A stretch of DNA of 64,000 nt from Macrosoma leucophasiata (Eukaryota > Arthropoda > Insecta > Lepidoptera > Hedylidae): contig JAWQUS010000004.1 in assembly GCA_036365455.1 (NCBI GenBank), forward strand, positions 3,417,501 to 3,481,500, in the 5' to 3' direction. Positions 52,781 to 64,000 of this stretch are shown piece by piece; position 1 is the first letter of the stretch; the number at the start of each line of letters is the position of its first letter. The notes below the pieces were generated by a model. That model did not search any database and had not been told where the DNA came from. It saw only the letters and a list, made by a program, of their open reading frames with translations. The translations under genes and the position numbers were made by a program.

Positions 52781-53215
52781 ATAATTTAATGCTACACAGT
52801 AAACGGGATGCCGCCGGTCTTAGTCCAGCCACACCGCGGAAACTCCGCCAAAATTCCATACAAACGCTTAACTTGGTCTCTATTACACAGACATCAATGA
52901 GTGACGTGTATTTACCCGTGAACCTATGTGCGTAGCACGTAGAGAATACCAAACGTCGCCCATAAGAGGGGAGGAGGTTGGGTGAAGCGGGGGAAATCGA
53001 GCGGGACGTCGAAGTGTCCATTCTATACGTAGTGTTATTACATATTCTCTGGTCCAACCCTCCGCAACGCTATCAGCTGAGGTTCAGACCCACAGGGATC
53101 TCTCTTATTTAAGCTGAGAGCGTCCTCTGCGATCACCGATTGTCCAGTGAAGTAGACTAGTGCCATCTCGAGACGTGCCACCTACATGAGTCCATACAAA
53201 AACAAAAAAAAAAAC
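52781..53215 (+). mobile_element. GC-richer block ending in an A run (unassigned)
   Basis: Includes GATGCCGCCGGTCTTAGTCC, CGAGCGGGACGTCGAAGTGT, CTGGTCCAACCCTCCGCAAC and ends ACAAAAACAAAAAAAAAAAC. CCGCCGGTCT recurs just after the A run (53220-53229), as if it were a flanking or internal repeat. It may be a retroposed piece; no second copy in the window, no recognisable protein. Confidence 0.3.
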
Positions 53216-53232
53216 TAACCGCCGGTCTTCTA

Positions 53233-53342
53233 AGTAATAATAATGGCAACCCATTATATTTTACACTGCTGGTCTCGAGTCTTCCCCTTTTTTACGGGAA
53301 AGCCTGGCTCTTACTCCATCACGCTGCTCCAATGCGGATGGT
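53233..53342 (-). mobile_element. 5S-SINE 3' end
   Basis: Minus strand: CCGCATTGGAGCAGCGTGAT, GGAGTAAGAGCCAGGC, GGGGAAGACTCGAG and TATAATGGGTTGCCATTATT. The 5S-like head is absent. Confidence 0.78.
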
Positions 53343-53437
53343 AAAGTATTATATAATAGGTACAGCCAGGAAACTCTCCGCTCGTCCAAATTCAATCAAA
53401 TATAGTTTTTATTTTTACCAAGTGACTAGTTTTATTG

Positions 53438-53645
53438 ACGTTATGAAGGTGGCAAACAAGCCTGGTGTAAAGTGATGACTGCAGCCTATAGACACTTACA
53501 CAAAGACTAAGGTCAAAATGCAGATGCGTTACCACTCCTGCGGCCTGAGGTGTTATGCCTCTGTGCCGGCAATTAAAGGGCCGTACATTTCCACCTGACC
53601 GGAACACGATAGTGCTGAACACTGTCATTTAGCGGCAAGTAGGTA
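53438..53645 (-). mobile_element. SINE-A, both ends damaged
   Basis: GTTATGAAGGTGGCAAACAA then a deletion of the GTTCACATTGATG stretch; CTGCAGCCTATAGACACTTA ... GATAGTGCTGAACACTGTCA ... GGCAAGTAGGTA; head missing. Confidence 0.82.
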
Positions 53646-54126
53646 TACTACTTTACGGTAGGCTATCTAACACTAAAAGAATTTTTCAAATCGGATCAAT
53701 CGTTCAAGCAAAATACAAACAAATTCTTCAGCTTCATAATATTAGTATAGGTGGATAAACTCTGGCGTTGATGCACCTTTTTTAAACAAGTTAAAGACGT
53801 TCCAAAAATGATTTCCAAATTACTTTCAATATTCCGCCTCAACACACTAACAGGTTTAACGAAATCTTTTAATAATACTGCACTTATCACAAATAGTAAC
53901 TCGCTCCCAAAACAGGATATGACCATCTATTTATCTAATGACCAAGTCTGACTCATTATGGACACAAATCTATACAGGTAATGTTTCCGGTTGTAAAACG
54001 GGTAAAGTTCACTAAATGAGTATTTTTTTATGTGTCCAAACAAAACATTTTATTGGCTTCACATAAAACGTGCTTAAGTAAGAATATAATTATGAAAGAG
54101 AAAACATTTTAGGTATTTAGTTATGT
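53646..54126. other. Spacer, nothing recognised
   Basis: AT-rich. Confidence 0.4.
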
Positions 54127-54439
54127 TTAACTGCCTTGGTAGCCTAGTGGTAGCAGGCCACTACTACTACGCTGAGGTCCTGGGTTCGATTCCCGGGTAG
54201 GGAGTTATCAGAGATAATGGTCTAAAGTCCTTTATCTCTGGTTCTATTGGGATTTTTCCATTTTCTGGAAATTTCCCAGGACCTCGAAGTTTGGTAATGT
54301 GCCCGGAGATGTCAACAGGCTCGCCACTTGTTACATGGGCCAAAACGTAACCGGCGAATCGTGGGTGTTTGCATGTATACTTGAATGCATGCATTTACCT
54401 CTGCCTACCCCTTCGGGGATTACAGACGTGAAGTTACGA
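54127..54439 (+). mobile_element. SINE-C, full length, plus strand, with TSD
   Basis: Starts TTAACTGCCTTGGTAGCCTA, A-box TAGCCTAGTGGTAG, B-box GGTTCGATTCC, body CCATTTTCTGGAAATTTCCC, tail CTACCCCTTCGGGGATTACA and GACGTGAAGTTACG. AGTTATGT flanks it (54119-54126 and 54440-54447). Confidence 0.92.
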
Positions 54440-54793
54440 AGTTATGTATATTACCATAAGTTTTGATTGTACTTTTATTGGTGTAATAGAAGTAGAAAAT
54501 AAGTGGAGAGTTCACATTAATGGGTCATGTTAATATCTAAACAGGTGCGGTCCTAGACGACAAATTGTTGGCAGAGAGGGGTCTCCGTTGGAGAATCCTG
54601 ATGCCATCATCATTTCAGTTGAAAGACATTAATTGCTTGACAAACGCCCAAAAATGCCCTATTATATCTTGTGTTTGTGTCTGGCATACGTATACTTTGT
54701 TTGCGGAATACTGCTGCACAACCCCTATTTTTGCATTTACTAGGTAGGTAGTCACGCCCCGACGTTTTACATATGTTTATACAGATTTGACAA
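54440..54793. other. Spacer, nothing recognised
   Basis: The plus and minus frames here share a low-information stretch; no motif. Confidence 0.4.
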
Positions 54794-54796
54794 TTA

Positions 54797-55113
54797 GAGT
54801 CATAGCTCACTACAGCCACCTGGCACCCGACCATCGCCCGACCACCCCGAGCGGTCTGCGCTCATGACATCAACTCCGTATCGCCTTTACCGCAAACCGT
54901 CGCGGGCGGCGCGCGGTTCACGCGCGTTCAACGAGTGGACCTCTCAGTGACCACTAGCTTGTCTTGCGTTGGCTTTGCATTGCCAACTCGCTGTTCCCAA
55001 GTGGACCGCGTACGGTCCGCGAGTGGTTCATAAGTAACAACACGTCGTTCACCCGTGGATCACCCGTCGACAACCACGGTCGGGTGCCGAATGATTGTAG
55101 TGAGCTATGACCC
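54797..55113. mobile_element. 317-bp MITE with TTA duplication (PIF/Harbinger-like)
   Basis: TIRs G(A/G)GTCATAGCTCACTACA with further pairing of GGCACCCGACCA and GGTCGGGTGCC. TTA precedes (54794-54796) and follows (55114-55116), the 3-bp duplication of PIF/Harbinger elements. The interior is unusually GC-rich (GTCGCGGGCGGCGCGCGG, AAGTGGACCGCGTACGGTCC) and contains several small palindromes. No coding frame. Confidence 0.85.
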
Positions 55114-55196
55114 TTAATTTAATCATGGCTTGATTGATTTTTATACAGTACTAATAGGTCTTGGAACCTTGGTTCTGTCTGATGGTGGGGTCAAAA

Positions 55197-55322
55197 GTCT
55201 TAGGAGTCGGCGTGCATGTATGAAGAGAATGGTGAAGGTAGACGAGGCACGAGAGGTATGTCAGGACCGGGATATCTACACTCTCTGCCTACCCCGTTAG
55301 GGACCTGGCGTGAAGATACACA
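55197..55322 (+). pseudogene. LINE-Y C-terminus and 3' end
   Basis: ATGAAGAGAATGGTGAAGGT encodes MKRMVKVDEAREVCQDRDI; a small deletion then shifts the frame before CTCTGCCTACCCCGTTAGGG, ending GGCGTGAAGATACACATA. The plus-strand partner of 21616-21722. Confidence 0.78.
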
Positions 55323-55423
55323 TATACACACACTAATAGACCTCACCTTAGACTGATCATAATGAAGATCCGTTCCAGAAGAACTTTTAGAAATGGTCAA
55401 AAATTATAGAGCCATAAAAATAA

Positions 55424-55628
55424 TAATGTATGGCCCCGTAATAATAATTACAGAGCCAAAACATCTTTGGTCTCATGAACAGCAATGTATGTAGATGCCT
55501 TGGTCTCACGGATGAGACCAAAGAGATTATATATATAACATGCAGATATTGACTCTAGTTATTATATGCCACCAATAAGCATCAATATGACTGCAGGCTT
55601 ACATGCCACCATCATAACATAAAAAATC
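55424..55628 (+). mobile_element. Decayed SINE-B with an inverted internal scar
   Basis: TGTATGGCCCCGTAATAATA, TTTGGTCTCATGAACAGCAA, then CTTGGTCTCACGGATGAGAC with the inverse ATGAGACCAAAG, and tail CAGGCTTACATGCCACCATC ... CATAAAAAA. Confidence 0.7.
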
Positions 55629-58600
55629 TGTTATTAGTATTACATCCAGATATAGCAATAGATAAAAAGGAAACAATTTCGATCAATTTCACGGTGACCA
55701 TCATGAGACATCCTTAATAATTGTATCGCATGGGACATTCAATTAGGTTGACATCGTTAATCTAATGATCCATGGCTTACTCGTGGAATCGTTTCCGGAT
55801 TTTCCCATGCAGGTATCATTCACATGTCATTTTAGTAAAAAAATAACTGTTACCATTCTTTTTAGATATTTTTTAATGTTGAGACATTTTTAGCAAATGA
55901 AAGGAGCATAATTGAAATAAGATTTTTGATAATTCTTCCCAAAGGCTATTGGGAACTGTGAAAGGATGTTCACGGTAAATAATATTTAGGTTAATGCTGC
56001 ATGTATTGTGATCGAATAAAGTCATGACTTTGTTCAGTATATTATATACTTCATGCTTATCAGAACATTTATCGTGTTAGTAGCTGAATTATCAAAACAT
56101 TTACTTCACTTAGTTGCATGTTTTCACGAGTCTACTTTGCCTTGACTTTGGACCACTAAAAAAAAAACGATAGTTATTAATAAAATAGATTATAAGTTTG
56201 AATAATATTGCCTCTAAATCTATGCCTATATTTCATCCAAAGCATATAATGTAAAGTACATTGAATAACTTCAATTGCAGCTTACTTAATGTATACATTT
56301 TTAAGATTCACCATTGAATCACGACGAAGCGGTAGGTCTTTATCTTCCACCATCTAATTATGCAAATACCATTTAAATATTGATTCAGTATGAGTTAAGG
56401 CTAATACCGTTAAGCAGGAGATTAACGTTACAACCACATCCGCAATAAAACTTAATAGTTGGTGAAATCAAAACGATGATAATTGGAGACTAAAATCTAA
56501 ATCTGATCTCTCTGTCTAACCCAATACATAAGACAGTGAGGAAGATAATATTGTAATGCCTATTAATACACACACGATAACTTACGCCTGGACCGTAACG
56601 AGGCTTAAAACTGACAATAATGTAGTAGTCTAAGGCATTGTTTATTACTTTAAACTTGACGTATAGTTCGAATAGCGTTGTATTTTTGACTTTATGTGTT
56701 TTAACAGCAGTTAAAGAATTAAGTGGATTTCTTTTGTGTACAGATGCTAGTGTTGGTCGACGGTTTATTGCTGCTTGTTGAAACATTGAAGATGGTAATT
56801 GAAATTTTAGCACTTGTTAGGAGATATTCTTGGTTTGAAGATGTGTTTTAAGAACATACACATTGTAAATGAGACAAACACAGGTCCCGTATAATATATA
56901 TTCATGAATCTCTTCAAGTCATCAAGTATTGAGACAACGTTGAAGCTTAAACACAAACAAAGATTTAATTTGACATAATTTACAAAATCCAATATCTGCA
57001 AAACGTTCTAAAGAGAGTACTAAAATCATACTTAAACGTTTATAGCAAGCACAGTTATCACCAAACATAATTAAAGCCATTGTTTCAAGTCAAAGAAAAA
57101 TTACGCTCACCATAAATTGTAAAGCCGAGGCGTCGTTTAAGACTCCATATTTAAAACGGTACCATAAAAATAATATTATTACACCATTATTCTTGATCTC
57201 TCGATTTAAAAGGAATCACTAGAAATGTGTGAGTTAGAAAAGATGAGGAGATCAAGTTATGATGGTGTTGAGATACCAAAAAACACGAAGTTTCATCGAT
57301 TTAGCTACTTCAGGGACGTGACGGCGTTAAATATTTTATTGGTAGTTAAAGTCCGTTTATTATTCTAGTCTGAGATTAGGATAATAGGTGAAATCATTAG
57401 GGGGACAAAGATCAGTGACTTTTTTAAGGTAGCTTCACTGTTGTTTCGATTCGGAAATAATGTAAATCTTATTGACGAAAAAAATTCTTAATTAAGATTG
57501 TATTTTTTGGAAAATAATATTTTGTTAAGTATCGATTTGAACTCTATTTATTCTTGGTTTTGGTTGACGTGATTGAAGCAAGTTATTAAAAATAATATAT
57601 AATATGCTGATGAAGAACAGTTAAGCCAATAATATTTAGTGAAATTCTAATAATATGTAAAATATTTCATATACCTAAATAAAAAGGCAAAATAGTTTGG
57701 TATTATGAAGCGAATCGAAACAAGAAGAAGTATTTTTAACAAAAATACAATTAACAATAGAACTTCTGTAAATAATTATCAAAGCAAGTCACCTATCAGT
57801 GAGTGACTATCACATAAACTCACTTTATTGTGCAATAATTAACTTTTAATTTGTTAGTATTTACACCAATATCTGAGATTGGTTTACGTTGGAACTATTT
57901 CACAGTTGTTACTCCCTTGAGATATTGGACAAAGGAATTTTTGTCGTTTGTATGAAGATTGATGGCTAATTTATAGCAGAGGGTTAAAATTTATGCGTCT
58001 GAATCTTTATGAGACAGACAAGCAAGTTATAACAATATATATTCATTGATAGCAGCATTCCAATGGCAACCAAGAACGCAAAAATAACCGCGGTTTTTTA
58101 TTTATGACAGTTAATTATATGTCTTAGAAAAATACTGACTTTTTATATCATGAGTGACTATTCTTACGTTATTTTTATGTTGGTTTGGTCGAAAAAAACC
58201 TCATCCAGGTCCTAGTTTCAAGTCCAGCCCGAATAGTATTTACCTTTCATATTTAATTATTTATTATGTTTTAGGTAAGTATTGTTTTATTTTTTTTTGT
58301 TTTTGCTTTTTTTAACTTTTTTTGAAACAGTAATTGACTTCAACTACAAAATGGATAAAATATATTAAAAAAAAAGCATTTATTTCACAACAATGATAAC
58401 TTTCTTGATTTTAAAATCTATCTGAATAAACTTTTGAGAGGCAACGCGAGTAAATGCCTGCAGTTGCATTCAAGTCAGTAGACAAAGCAGATTTCAAAAG
58501 GACTTCATCAGCAAAACTAATTAATCTTCTACCAGTACATTTACAGTCCCAATATCGAAATCCAATCACCATTTTATGAACAATTAATTAATAATCAAAC

Positions 58601-59283
58601 TCTCAGCTAAATAATGACAAACATCAAATAAGTAACATACAGATCAATAAATTCAATATAATCTGAAAGATAAGGATACAAACAACAGAAAATTGAAGGG
58701 AAATCATAGCAAAGATAATAAGAATAAAGAAATTTTGTAACTGGAAAAGTCTAGATCACGTTAAATATGAGATAACAAACTCTTCAGACCTAATAAAAAT
58801 TAAAGATATAAATATATATGATAATAAGAAAATCTAATAAGTATTTACCTATCATAGCTTTACTAGATATTCAGATTAAAAGTTAAAAATATTGTCAAAA
58901 AAGAAATAAGTGATATTTAAATGATTTCACTGGGTTTATCTGTTTTGCCTTGTGCAACAATAAATGCAGCGCCCGCGCATCATTCGTTCAAACCTTAGCC
59001 GTCAGAACAAAGACAATAGACATAACTGGTTATAAAACCTTGATACTGTAATTATAAGCAGTCATTACGTTAGGATCACGAAGGGAAGGGGCCGTTTTGT
59101 CTACATCATTAGGGGTGTGGCTAGAATAGGTTTCCAGTAAGCCTCTTTAATCACCTCATGATCTATCGCTTCCAGCCATAAATCAGTGGGTCAGATAAAA
59201 CATAATTGAGACGAAGTTTTATAAATATCTTAATAATGTTGCACCGTACTTTGTTGATTCAAGAAATGTTAATCTAGGTTCAG
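55629..59283. other. 3.7 kb AT-rich stretch, no known repeat or gene
   Basis: No element signature. Minus frames at 56490-56813 and 56807-57001 have no domain; the shared edge is coincidental. This may be intron, intergenic or old decayed repeats. Confidence 0.45.
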
Positions 59284-59455
59284 ATTTTTTATGTCATGAA
59301 AGTGGCAAATAAGCTTAAAGTTCGCATTGATGGTAAGTGAATACTATAGCTTATTTAAATATCTTCTTTAGCCTTAGCTTAATACTTCACCACCTGACCG
59401 GGACACAATAGTGCTGAATTACCATTAACTACGTTCGATCTCCGTCAATGATAAA
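59284..59455 (-). mobile_element. Decayed SINE-A/B
   Basis: TTTTATGTCATGAAAGTGGC, AAATAAGCTTAAAG, CACCACCTGACCGGGACACA, ATAGTGCTGAATTACCATT, ATCTCCGTCAATGATA. Confidence 0.68.
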
Positions 59456-61427
59456 ATTAAGCCTAACATGTTTAATATGGACGTAACAGAATAAGTATAT
59501 TCGAATTTTTAAGCCTAAGTTTAAACAATATTAAAAAAAAATTGAAGATTACATCTTTAATTTTTTTTTTTAAGTGCATAATTTTATAATTTGTACTTCC
59601 TTGTCCTTGATACAAAATAATTGACTGCAGCATGCTTCAAGCTATTTAGGATGTTAATAAGATATTTTTGCGTTTATATTTTTCGAGTTTTGCTATCAAA
59701 TGTGCAGAAATATTAATTTTTAAATTGAATGATCTGCAAAATTTTGAGGCTCATCTCTTTCATGAAGTTGCACTGATCAATTGAATACAGTTGAATTACT
59801 GAATTGAATTTAAATTCTAATATTATTTCTGAAAAAAATTAAGAAAGTAATTCATCTTGCTATCAGTATTTGGAAGGATTTGCATAAATTATGAATAGAA
59901 CAGTATCTTCGAAATAAAATTAACAGTTGATTTTGAAAAGATAACATCAACTTATTTATTTGCTCATTTCGATTATACTTACACCGTTATGAATACAAAC
60001 GCACGAACTTCACGCCTGAATTAAAAGCAAGTATGAACTTGACCTAGCAAAAAATTGTGCATTCCATAACAGTACTTATTGTCTTTCAGTATATTTTTAC
60101 TAGAAACGTCAGCATCGCCTATATCTTTACTTATGTCTGTTAAGTTTAATTTTGCTTGAATGCTGCCAAAAGGAAGTTTGTTAGGCATCATACGTGCTGG
60201 ACACGCGATCGCAGTGAGCCGTTAAGATGAGTCACATTTTACCTTTTTTTTAGTTAGTGTTTTAATGGATCACGTACGTCGTTTGTGTGAAAATAATGAA
60301 GATTTGAGTTATTTTTTGTAATTTCGTCTCGTTCCAGGATTATTTTTAATTTATGACAAGCAGCGACAAAATGGCTTAATAAAAATAAGACAAGTCCCAA
60401 ATTTAACATACAAATTAATGGATTATTTGAAAACCTTAAAAATATTAAACTAAGACAAAAGTAAGCTGATCACTGATAATTTAAATCAGAATCATTTATC
60501 GACAAGAAATGTAATATATTGTACCTTATTGTGGCATATTCTCCCCTGATGACGTACAATATTGGTGTAGGCATCTTTCGGGAAGAATTTTGTCCAGCAA
60601 TGGAAGTCTAACAGCGGAAATTATAATGTGATGATTTAATAATTATGATAATATTCCAAGTGACAAGACGGTTTCTCTGTAAGAGACAACATATATTATG
60701 AATCATGTTAAAAAGCACCACTGGCAGAAAAGATACAAAATTATTTTCTCTTTGTATAGTTTCGTCTTTGCAGGTACGTAACATTATCATCTAACATTAA
60801 TGATTTGTACTCTTAGCGGCAGACAGATGAAATATTTAATGTGATTGTACCTACAAATCTAAATCTTTAAGTGCAGCTGCTATTGGTTGGTTGAACACCT
60901 TACAAATAAATTCCACTAGCAAAAATATTTTTCTCTTAAAAACAAAATGGGAAAGAGGTAGCGATTTAAAAAAAAAGTTACTATTACCAGGATGGGTTGG
61001 ACATGCTATACATTATTCCACGTGACATATGATTAAGCATACAATCGGCTATTTCTTGCTTTCCCCAATACAGTTATAACTACAAGAATTTTCCCACGGT
61101 CATTGTTTTCATTGTAAACCTCATCTAATTGTGCAGCATTTTATACACTAGCATCTTTACATTTTCTTGCTGTATTCTCATTTTTGGTTTCAATTTGTAC
61201 TCTATGGGCATCGGATTAAAGATCGTAATTTTTGTTCATGTCAGCATCAATATTTTTGTTTTCAGAGATAACTACTGTAATATGAATTAATTTCGCGACA
61301 CGCGCTACATACGTACAGTTTCTTGCTGATTATAATCATGCTACATTTTTGTGAAACTCAGTAGGTATTATTCTGTAGTATAACCAATTTTAAAAAGTTT
61401 GAGTCAAATTTGACATTTTTTAAACAG
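59456..61427. other. AT-rich spacer
   Basis: A scrap GCACGAACTTCACGCCTGAA at about 60001 may be the last bases of a SINE-C. Otherwise nothing recognised. Confidence 0.4.
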
Positions 61428-61464
61428 TTATAAAACCAATCAATCGTAATGATTGGTTTTATAA
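61428..61464. repeat. Perfect 15-bp-arm hairpin
   Basis: TTATAAAACCAATCA (61428-61442) and TGATTGGTTTTATAA (61450-61464) with a 7-nt loop. ATGATTGG recurs about 30 bp downstream. Confidence 0.85.
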
Positions 61465-62104
61465 TTGGTTTAGTTGATGGAAATGATTGGTTTAAGATTC
61501 GTAAGAAAGTACTTCCCAGTAAATTACAGTTGCCTATTCATAAAATTGCAACCTCTGCTAACATCACAGCAAAATACATTAAGGATTCCCACCGAGCCAT
61601 ATTGCCACGTACATTTCACCGAAAGCCATCTTGACGTCAAATTGTAAGCAGAATTACAATTCTAGCGAAAGAATTACAATTATCCCTACTTTTCTCCCCT
61701 TTATTACGAGAGGGAATTTCTGTAACTTTTATGGCGACCACACTCGAATAGGCCTTTTTAGTGTCCCCTTTTTTAAAAGTGCCAACGACAAATACTTAAG
61801 GATTTCATCGTTAAAATTAATGTTATGATACACGGACGAAGTAATTTTGTTGTATTTATGTTGGTGTATTTGCCAAGCGTTTGCATTTTTACAAATAATT
61901 TGTTTTAAGGATGGAAATCCTTTAATGCATTTGAGATTTGCTCCAATTATTATACATTTGCTTATGAATATTAACGTAATTGTCTGTTTAGTACTTTTAA
62001 GAATTACTAAATGAAATAAAAATACAGAGGACGGGTCTATCAATTCATGATCGAAGAAAAACTTTTAATTCAACCAAAGAACACCGTGTGCTCAAAAATA
62101 GTTA
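61465..62104. other. Spacer, nothing recognised
   Basis: Short overlapping frames on both strands only; no motif. Confidence 0.4.
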
Positions 62105-62111
62105 ATGATAA

Positions 62112-62146
62112 TTCTTCTTTGGTGACAGCAGTTCACCAAAGAAGAA
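62112..62146. repeat. Perfect 14-bp-arm hairpin
   Basis: TTCTTCTTTGGTGA (62112-62125) and TCACCAAAGAAGAA (62133-62146), loop CAGCAGT. Confidence 0.85.
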
Positions 62147-62164
62147 CTGTCTTCTTTTGAACTG

Positions 62165-62445
62165 CCTGAATCCTCCTCCTTAGTCATTCACTCTTAACAG
62201 AGTGGTCGTGGCAGGCGATGATGCATTTTCTACAGATGCTGCAGCATTTGCGATGCGTCTATATTTGATGTTGCAATCTTCAGCGTCTCGGCTGTTTTGG
62301 ACTATTGATTATTGCGTGGCAGTTTTTATGGAATCTATCCATCTCGTTGGCGATCGACCGAGATTTCATTCATGTGGAAGGTTTTCGATTCCCTAAGGAC
62401 CAGGATATCTGGAGCTCCATTTGGTCGACTTGGCAATGAGGGTAT
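62165..62445 (+). other. GC-richer, repeat-like block of unknown type
   Basis: CTGAATCCTCCTCCTTAGTC, TTAACAGAGTGGTCGTGGCA, GATCGACCGAGATTTCATTC and AAGGACCAGGATATCTGGAG. It has the texture of a LINE coding or 3' relic, but no frame gives a confident match. A TG microsatellite follows at 62453-62471. Confidence 0.25.
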
Positions 62446-63214
62446 CCCGGTACTGTGTGTGTGTGTGTGTAAAAGTACATTCTTGTATTCTAAATCATAA
62501 GGATAAATCGATATATAAGTAAAATATTTTTTGTTGAAGTTGCTCTAAAAATATTAAACATATTTGCGCTTCCCTTAAAATCTCGTATTTATTGAACACG
62601 GAAAAAACAAAATATATATAAACGTCAAATTCACAACTCAACACTAGAACGCTCAGGTTTCCCTCCCCCTAAATCGAAACAGGTCTAAATGACCGAGTAT
62701 AATGATGCAACTATTGTCCTCGCCCCAACGTTCGCGAAGCCTCATTTATTTTTATAACTCTATGGCTTTTTTAACAAAAAAAAAACGTAAAATGACGGAC
62801 ATCGACGATAGGCGAATTGATGTCTCGTGACGTTATTCCGAATTTAAATGCCCCGGTCATTTTTTGTGGTCCTCAAAATGTATGGTTCTTTGGAGGGTTA
62901 TTTTGGGTTGCTGTGATTGTCATTTTTTACTTTTTTACTTTGTTTTTATTGCAATGGAAATTGGATGTTTTAGATTAATTACGGTTTCTTTTTGGCTAGC
63001 CGTGGTCATTGGTAATGGGTTTTTGTTTATGTTCACAATATTATATTGACGTACAGGAATCATCTCATCCTTCTGTGGATTTGTCAACAAACGACAGAGA
63101 TAAAGCATTTGAGATCTTTGTCTAGCGCTGTTTTTTATTTAATTGATAATCAATCTATCGAACAAAGTCATGTTAGGTACACCATTTATAACTGAAGAAC
63201 GGCTGGACTGATAC
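62446..63214. other. Spacer, nothing recognised
   Basis: AT-rich. The plus frame at 62864-63049 is Phe/Leu-rich but has no domain or splice evidence. Confidence 0.4.
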
Positions 63215-63262
63215 ATGTCAAATGATGACTGCCTATAGACATCAACATAAAATAGCAGAGGT
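63215..63262 (-). mobile_element. SINE tail scrap
   Basis: ATGTCAAATGATGACTGCCT then ATAGACATCAACATAAAATA and GCAGAGGTCAA, parallel to the SINE-B tail. Confidence 0.5.
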
Positions 63263-63347
63263 CAACACTTACAACTGGCGACAGATAATTAGCCGATTGT
63301 CTTTTTCGTAGCCTCGATGTGCAATATTTATTGTTGAGTACTGTAGG

Positions 63348-63390
63348 TACGTTTTACATTCCATGTGGGGGACATAGAATGTAAAACGTA
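63348..63390. repeat. Perfect 14-bp-arm hairpin beside a Helitron
   Basis: TACGTTTTACATTC (63348-63361) and GAATGTAAAACGTA (63377-63390), 15-nt loop. The Helitron begins 2 nt later. Confidence 0.85.
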
Positions 63391-63392
63391 AA

Positions 63393-63575
63393 TCCCTACT
63401 AATATTATAAATGCGAAAGTAACTCTGTCTGTCTGTTACCTTTTCACGTCCCTTTTCATGTCCAAACGACTGAACCGATTTTAATGAAATTTGGTACAGA
63501 GATAGAGCTGACTTTGAGAAAGAACATAAGCTACTTTTCGACATCTACGCGGGCAAAGCTGCGGGCAACAGCTAG
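63393..63575 (+). mobile_element. Lep1-type non-autonomous Helitron, copy 2
   Basis: TCCCTACTAATATTATAAAT ... GCTGCGGGCAACAGCTAG, preceded by A and followed by T. Compared with 2212-2406 it has a partial duplication of CCTTTTCACGTCC and a shorter middle. Confidence 0.88.
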
Positions 63576-64000
63576 TAGGTCTATATTACTTTGGTGAAAT
63601 CTAACCTTATTGAACTTATCTGCATGCATAGACCATGCTTATCAGCGCTCACCCACTGTATTTTGAGCGCTATAAAGCCCTTATTTGCCAAGATATTTTT
63701 CGTAAAGATCTGTGCAAATATGCACAGTGTTATCAAACAATGTTAAACAAAAATAAGCTTTAATTACACTCACAAGCGAACCGTCGAGAACAACGTTTTA
63801 ATAAGCTACGAAAGTACACTCGGAGACAAAAGTCAGACGCCCAATTATTTTCTACAGACTATGTTTGCTCTGATCTTCATCCTATCTGGTCGGGACTTGG
63901 ATGGCCACTCAAATTTTGCATAACCAATTAGTTTTGTGTAAACTAAAACTGAGTTTATTCGCTCGGAAGGTATGGAGACATTTAATTTTAAAATTATGTC
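63576..64000. other. Spacer at window end
   Basis: Nothing recognised. Confidence 0.4.

Noticed and set aside
56490..57001. Two adjacent minus-strand frames of 107 and 64 codons
   Set aside because: No recognisable motif, AT-driven composition and no splice sites joining them. Left as possible chance frames.
1..64000. A novel multi-gene defence or biosynthetic system
   Set aside because: No cluster of intact protein genes exists in the window; coding evidence is limited to one exon and dead LINE fragments.

Overview
The window looks like a moth or butterfly (Lepidoptera) nuclear chromosome. It is AT-rich intergenic or intronic DNA crowded with short mobile-element copies and almost free of host coding sequence. 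The assignment rests on Lep1-type Helitron ends (TCCCTACTAATATT ... CTAG), a 5S rRNA-derived SINE ending in a tract such as GTGGGACATATAATGG, and a head-plus-tail SINE resembling the Metulj-type SINEs of Lepidoptera. LINE relics (one jockey/CR1-like, two RTE-like) and many TA- or TTA-flanked MITEs fit the same picture. Family labels are my own working names: SINE-A/B (Metulj-like; A has ...GACGGAGCTCGCGGGCG..., B has ...TAGGGACTCGAGGGCG...), SINE-C and SINE-D (tRNA-derived), 5S-SINE, FB-SINE (fold-back element with a tRNA-like core), LINE-X, LINE-Y, the GTTCCGTA repeat, repeat E and repeat F.

Layout. 1-3.3 kb: SINE, Helitron and LINE-Y fragments, including a MITE inside a SINE. 3.3-7.2 kb: AT-rich, nothing recognised. 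7.2-24.8 kb: dense repeats, including a 114-bp tandem array at 13.2-13.8 kb, 5S-SINEs, two FB-SINEs and two copies of repeat E. 24.8-31.7 kb: nearly repeat-free except for one SINE-C at 26.1 kb. It contains the only credible host coding exon (minus strand, 29081-29231, with a good splice donor) and a CpG-richer presumed 5' region at 29.2-30.3 kb. 31.7-55.6 kb: the densest repeat zone, with a SINE-in-SINE plus LINE-in-SINE nest at 38.9-40.3 kb. 55.6-64 kb: mostly unrecognised AT-rich DNA with a few fragments and a second Lep1 Helitron copy at the end.

How the parts fit together. Two SINE/LINE tail-sharing pairs can be read here. SINE-A/B ends like LINE-X, and SINE-C ends like LINE-Y, which suggests which LINE enzymes mobilised which SINEs. 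Several elements are datable by nesting or by target-site duplications (TSDs). Many copies carry short inverted duplications that look like template-switch scars. I found no intact autonomous transposon, no tRNA or rRNA gene I would call functional, no CRISPR array, and no gene cluster. I see no undescribed multi-gene system. The most unusual structures are the fold-back tRNA-like retroposon and the tandem array born inside a SINE/MITE composite.
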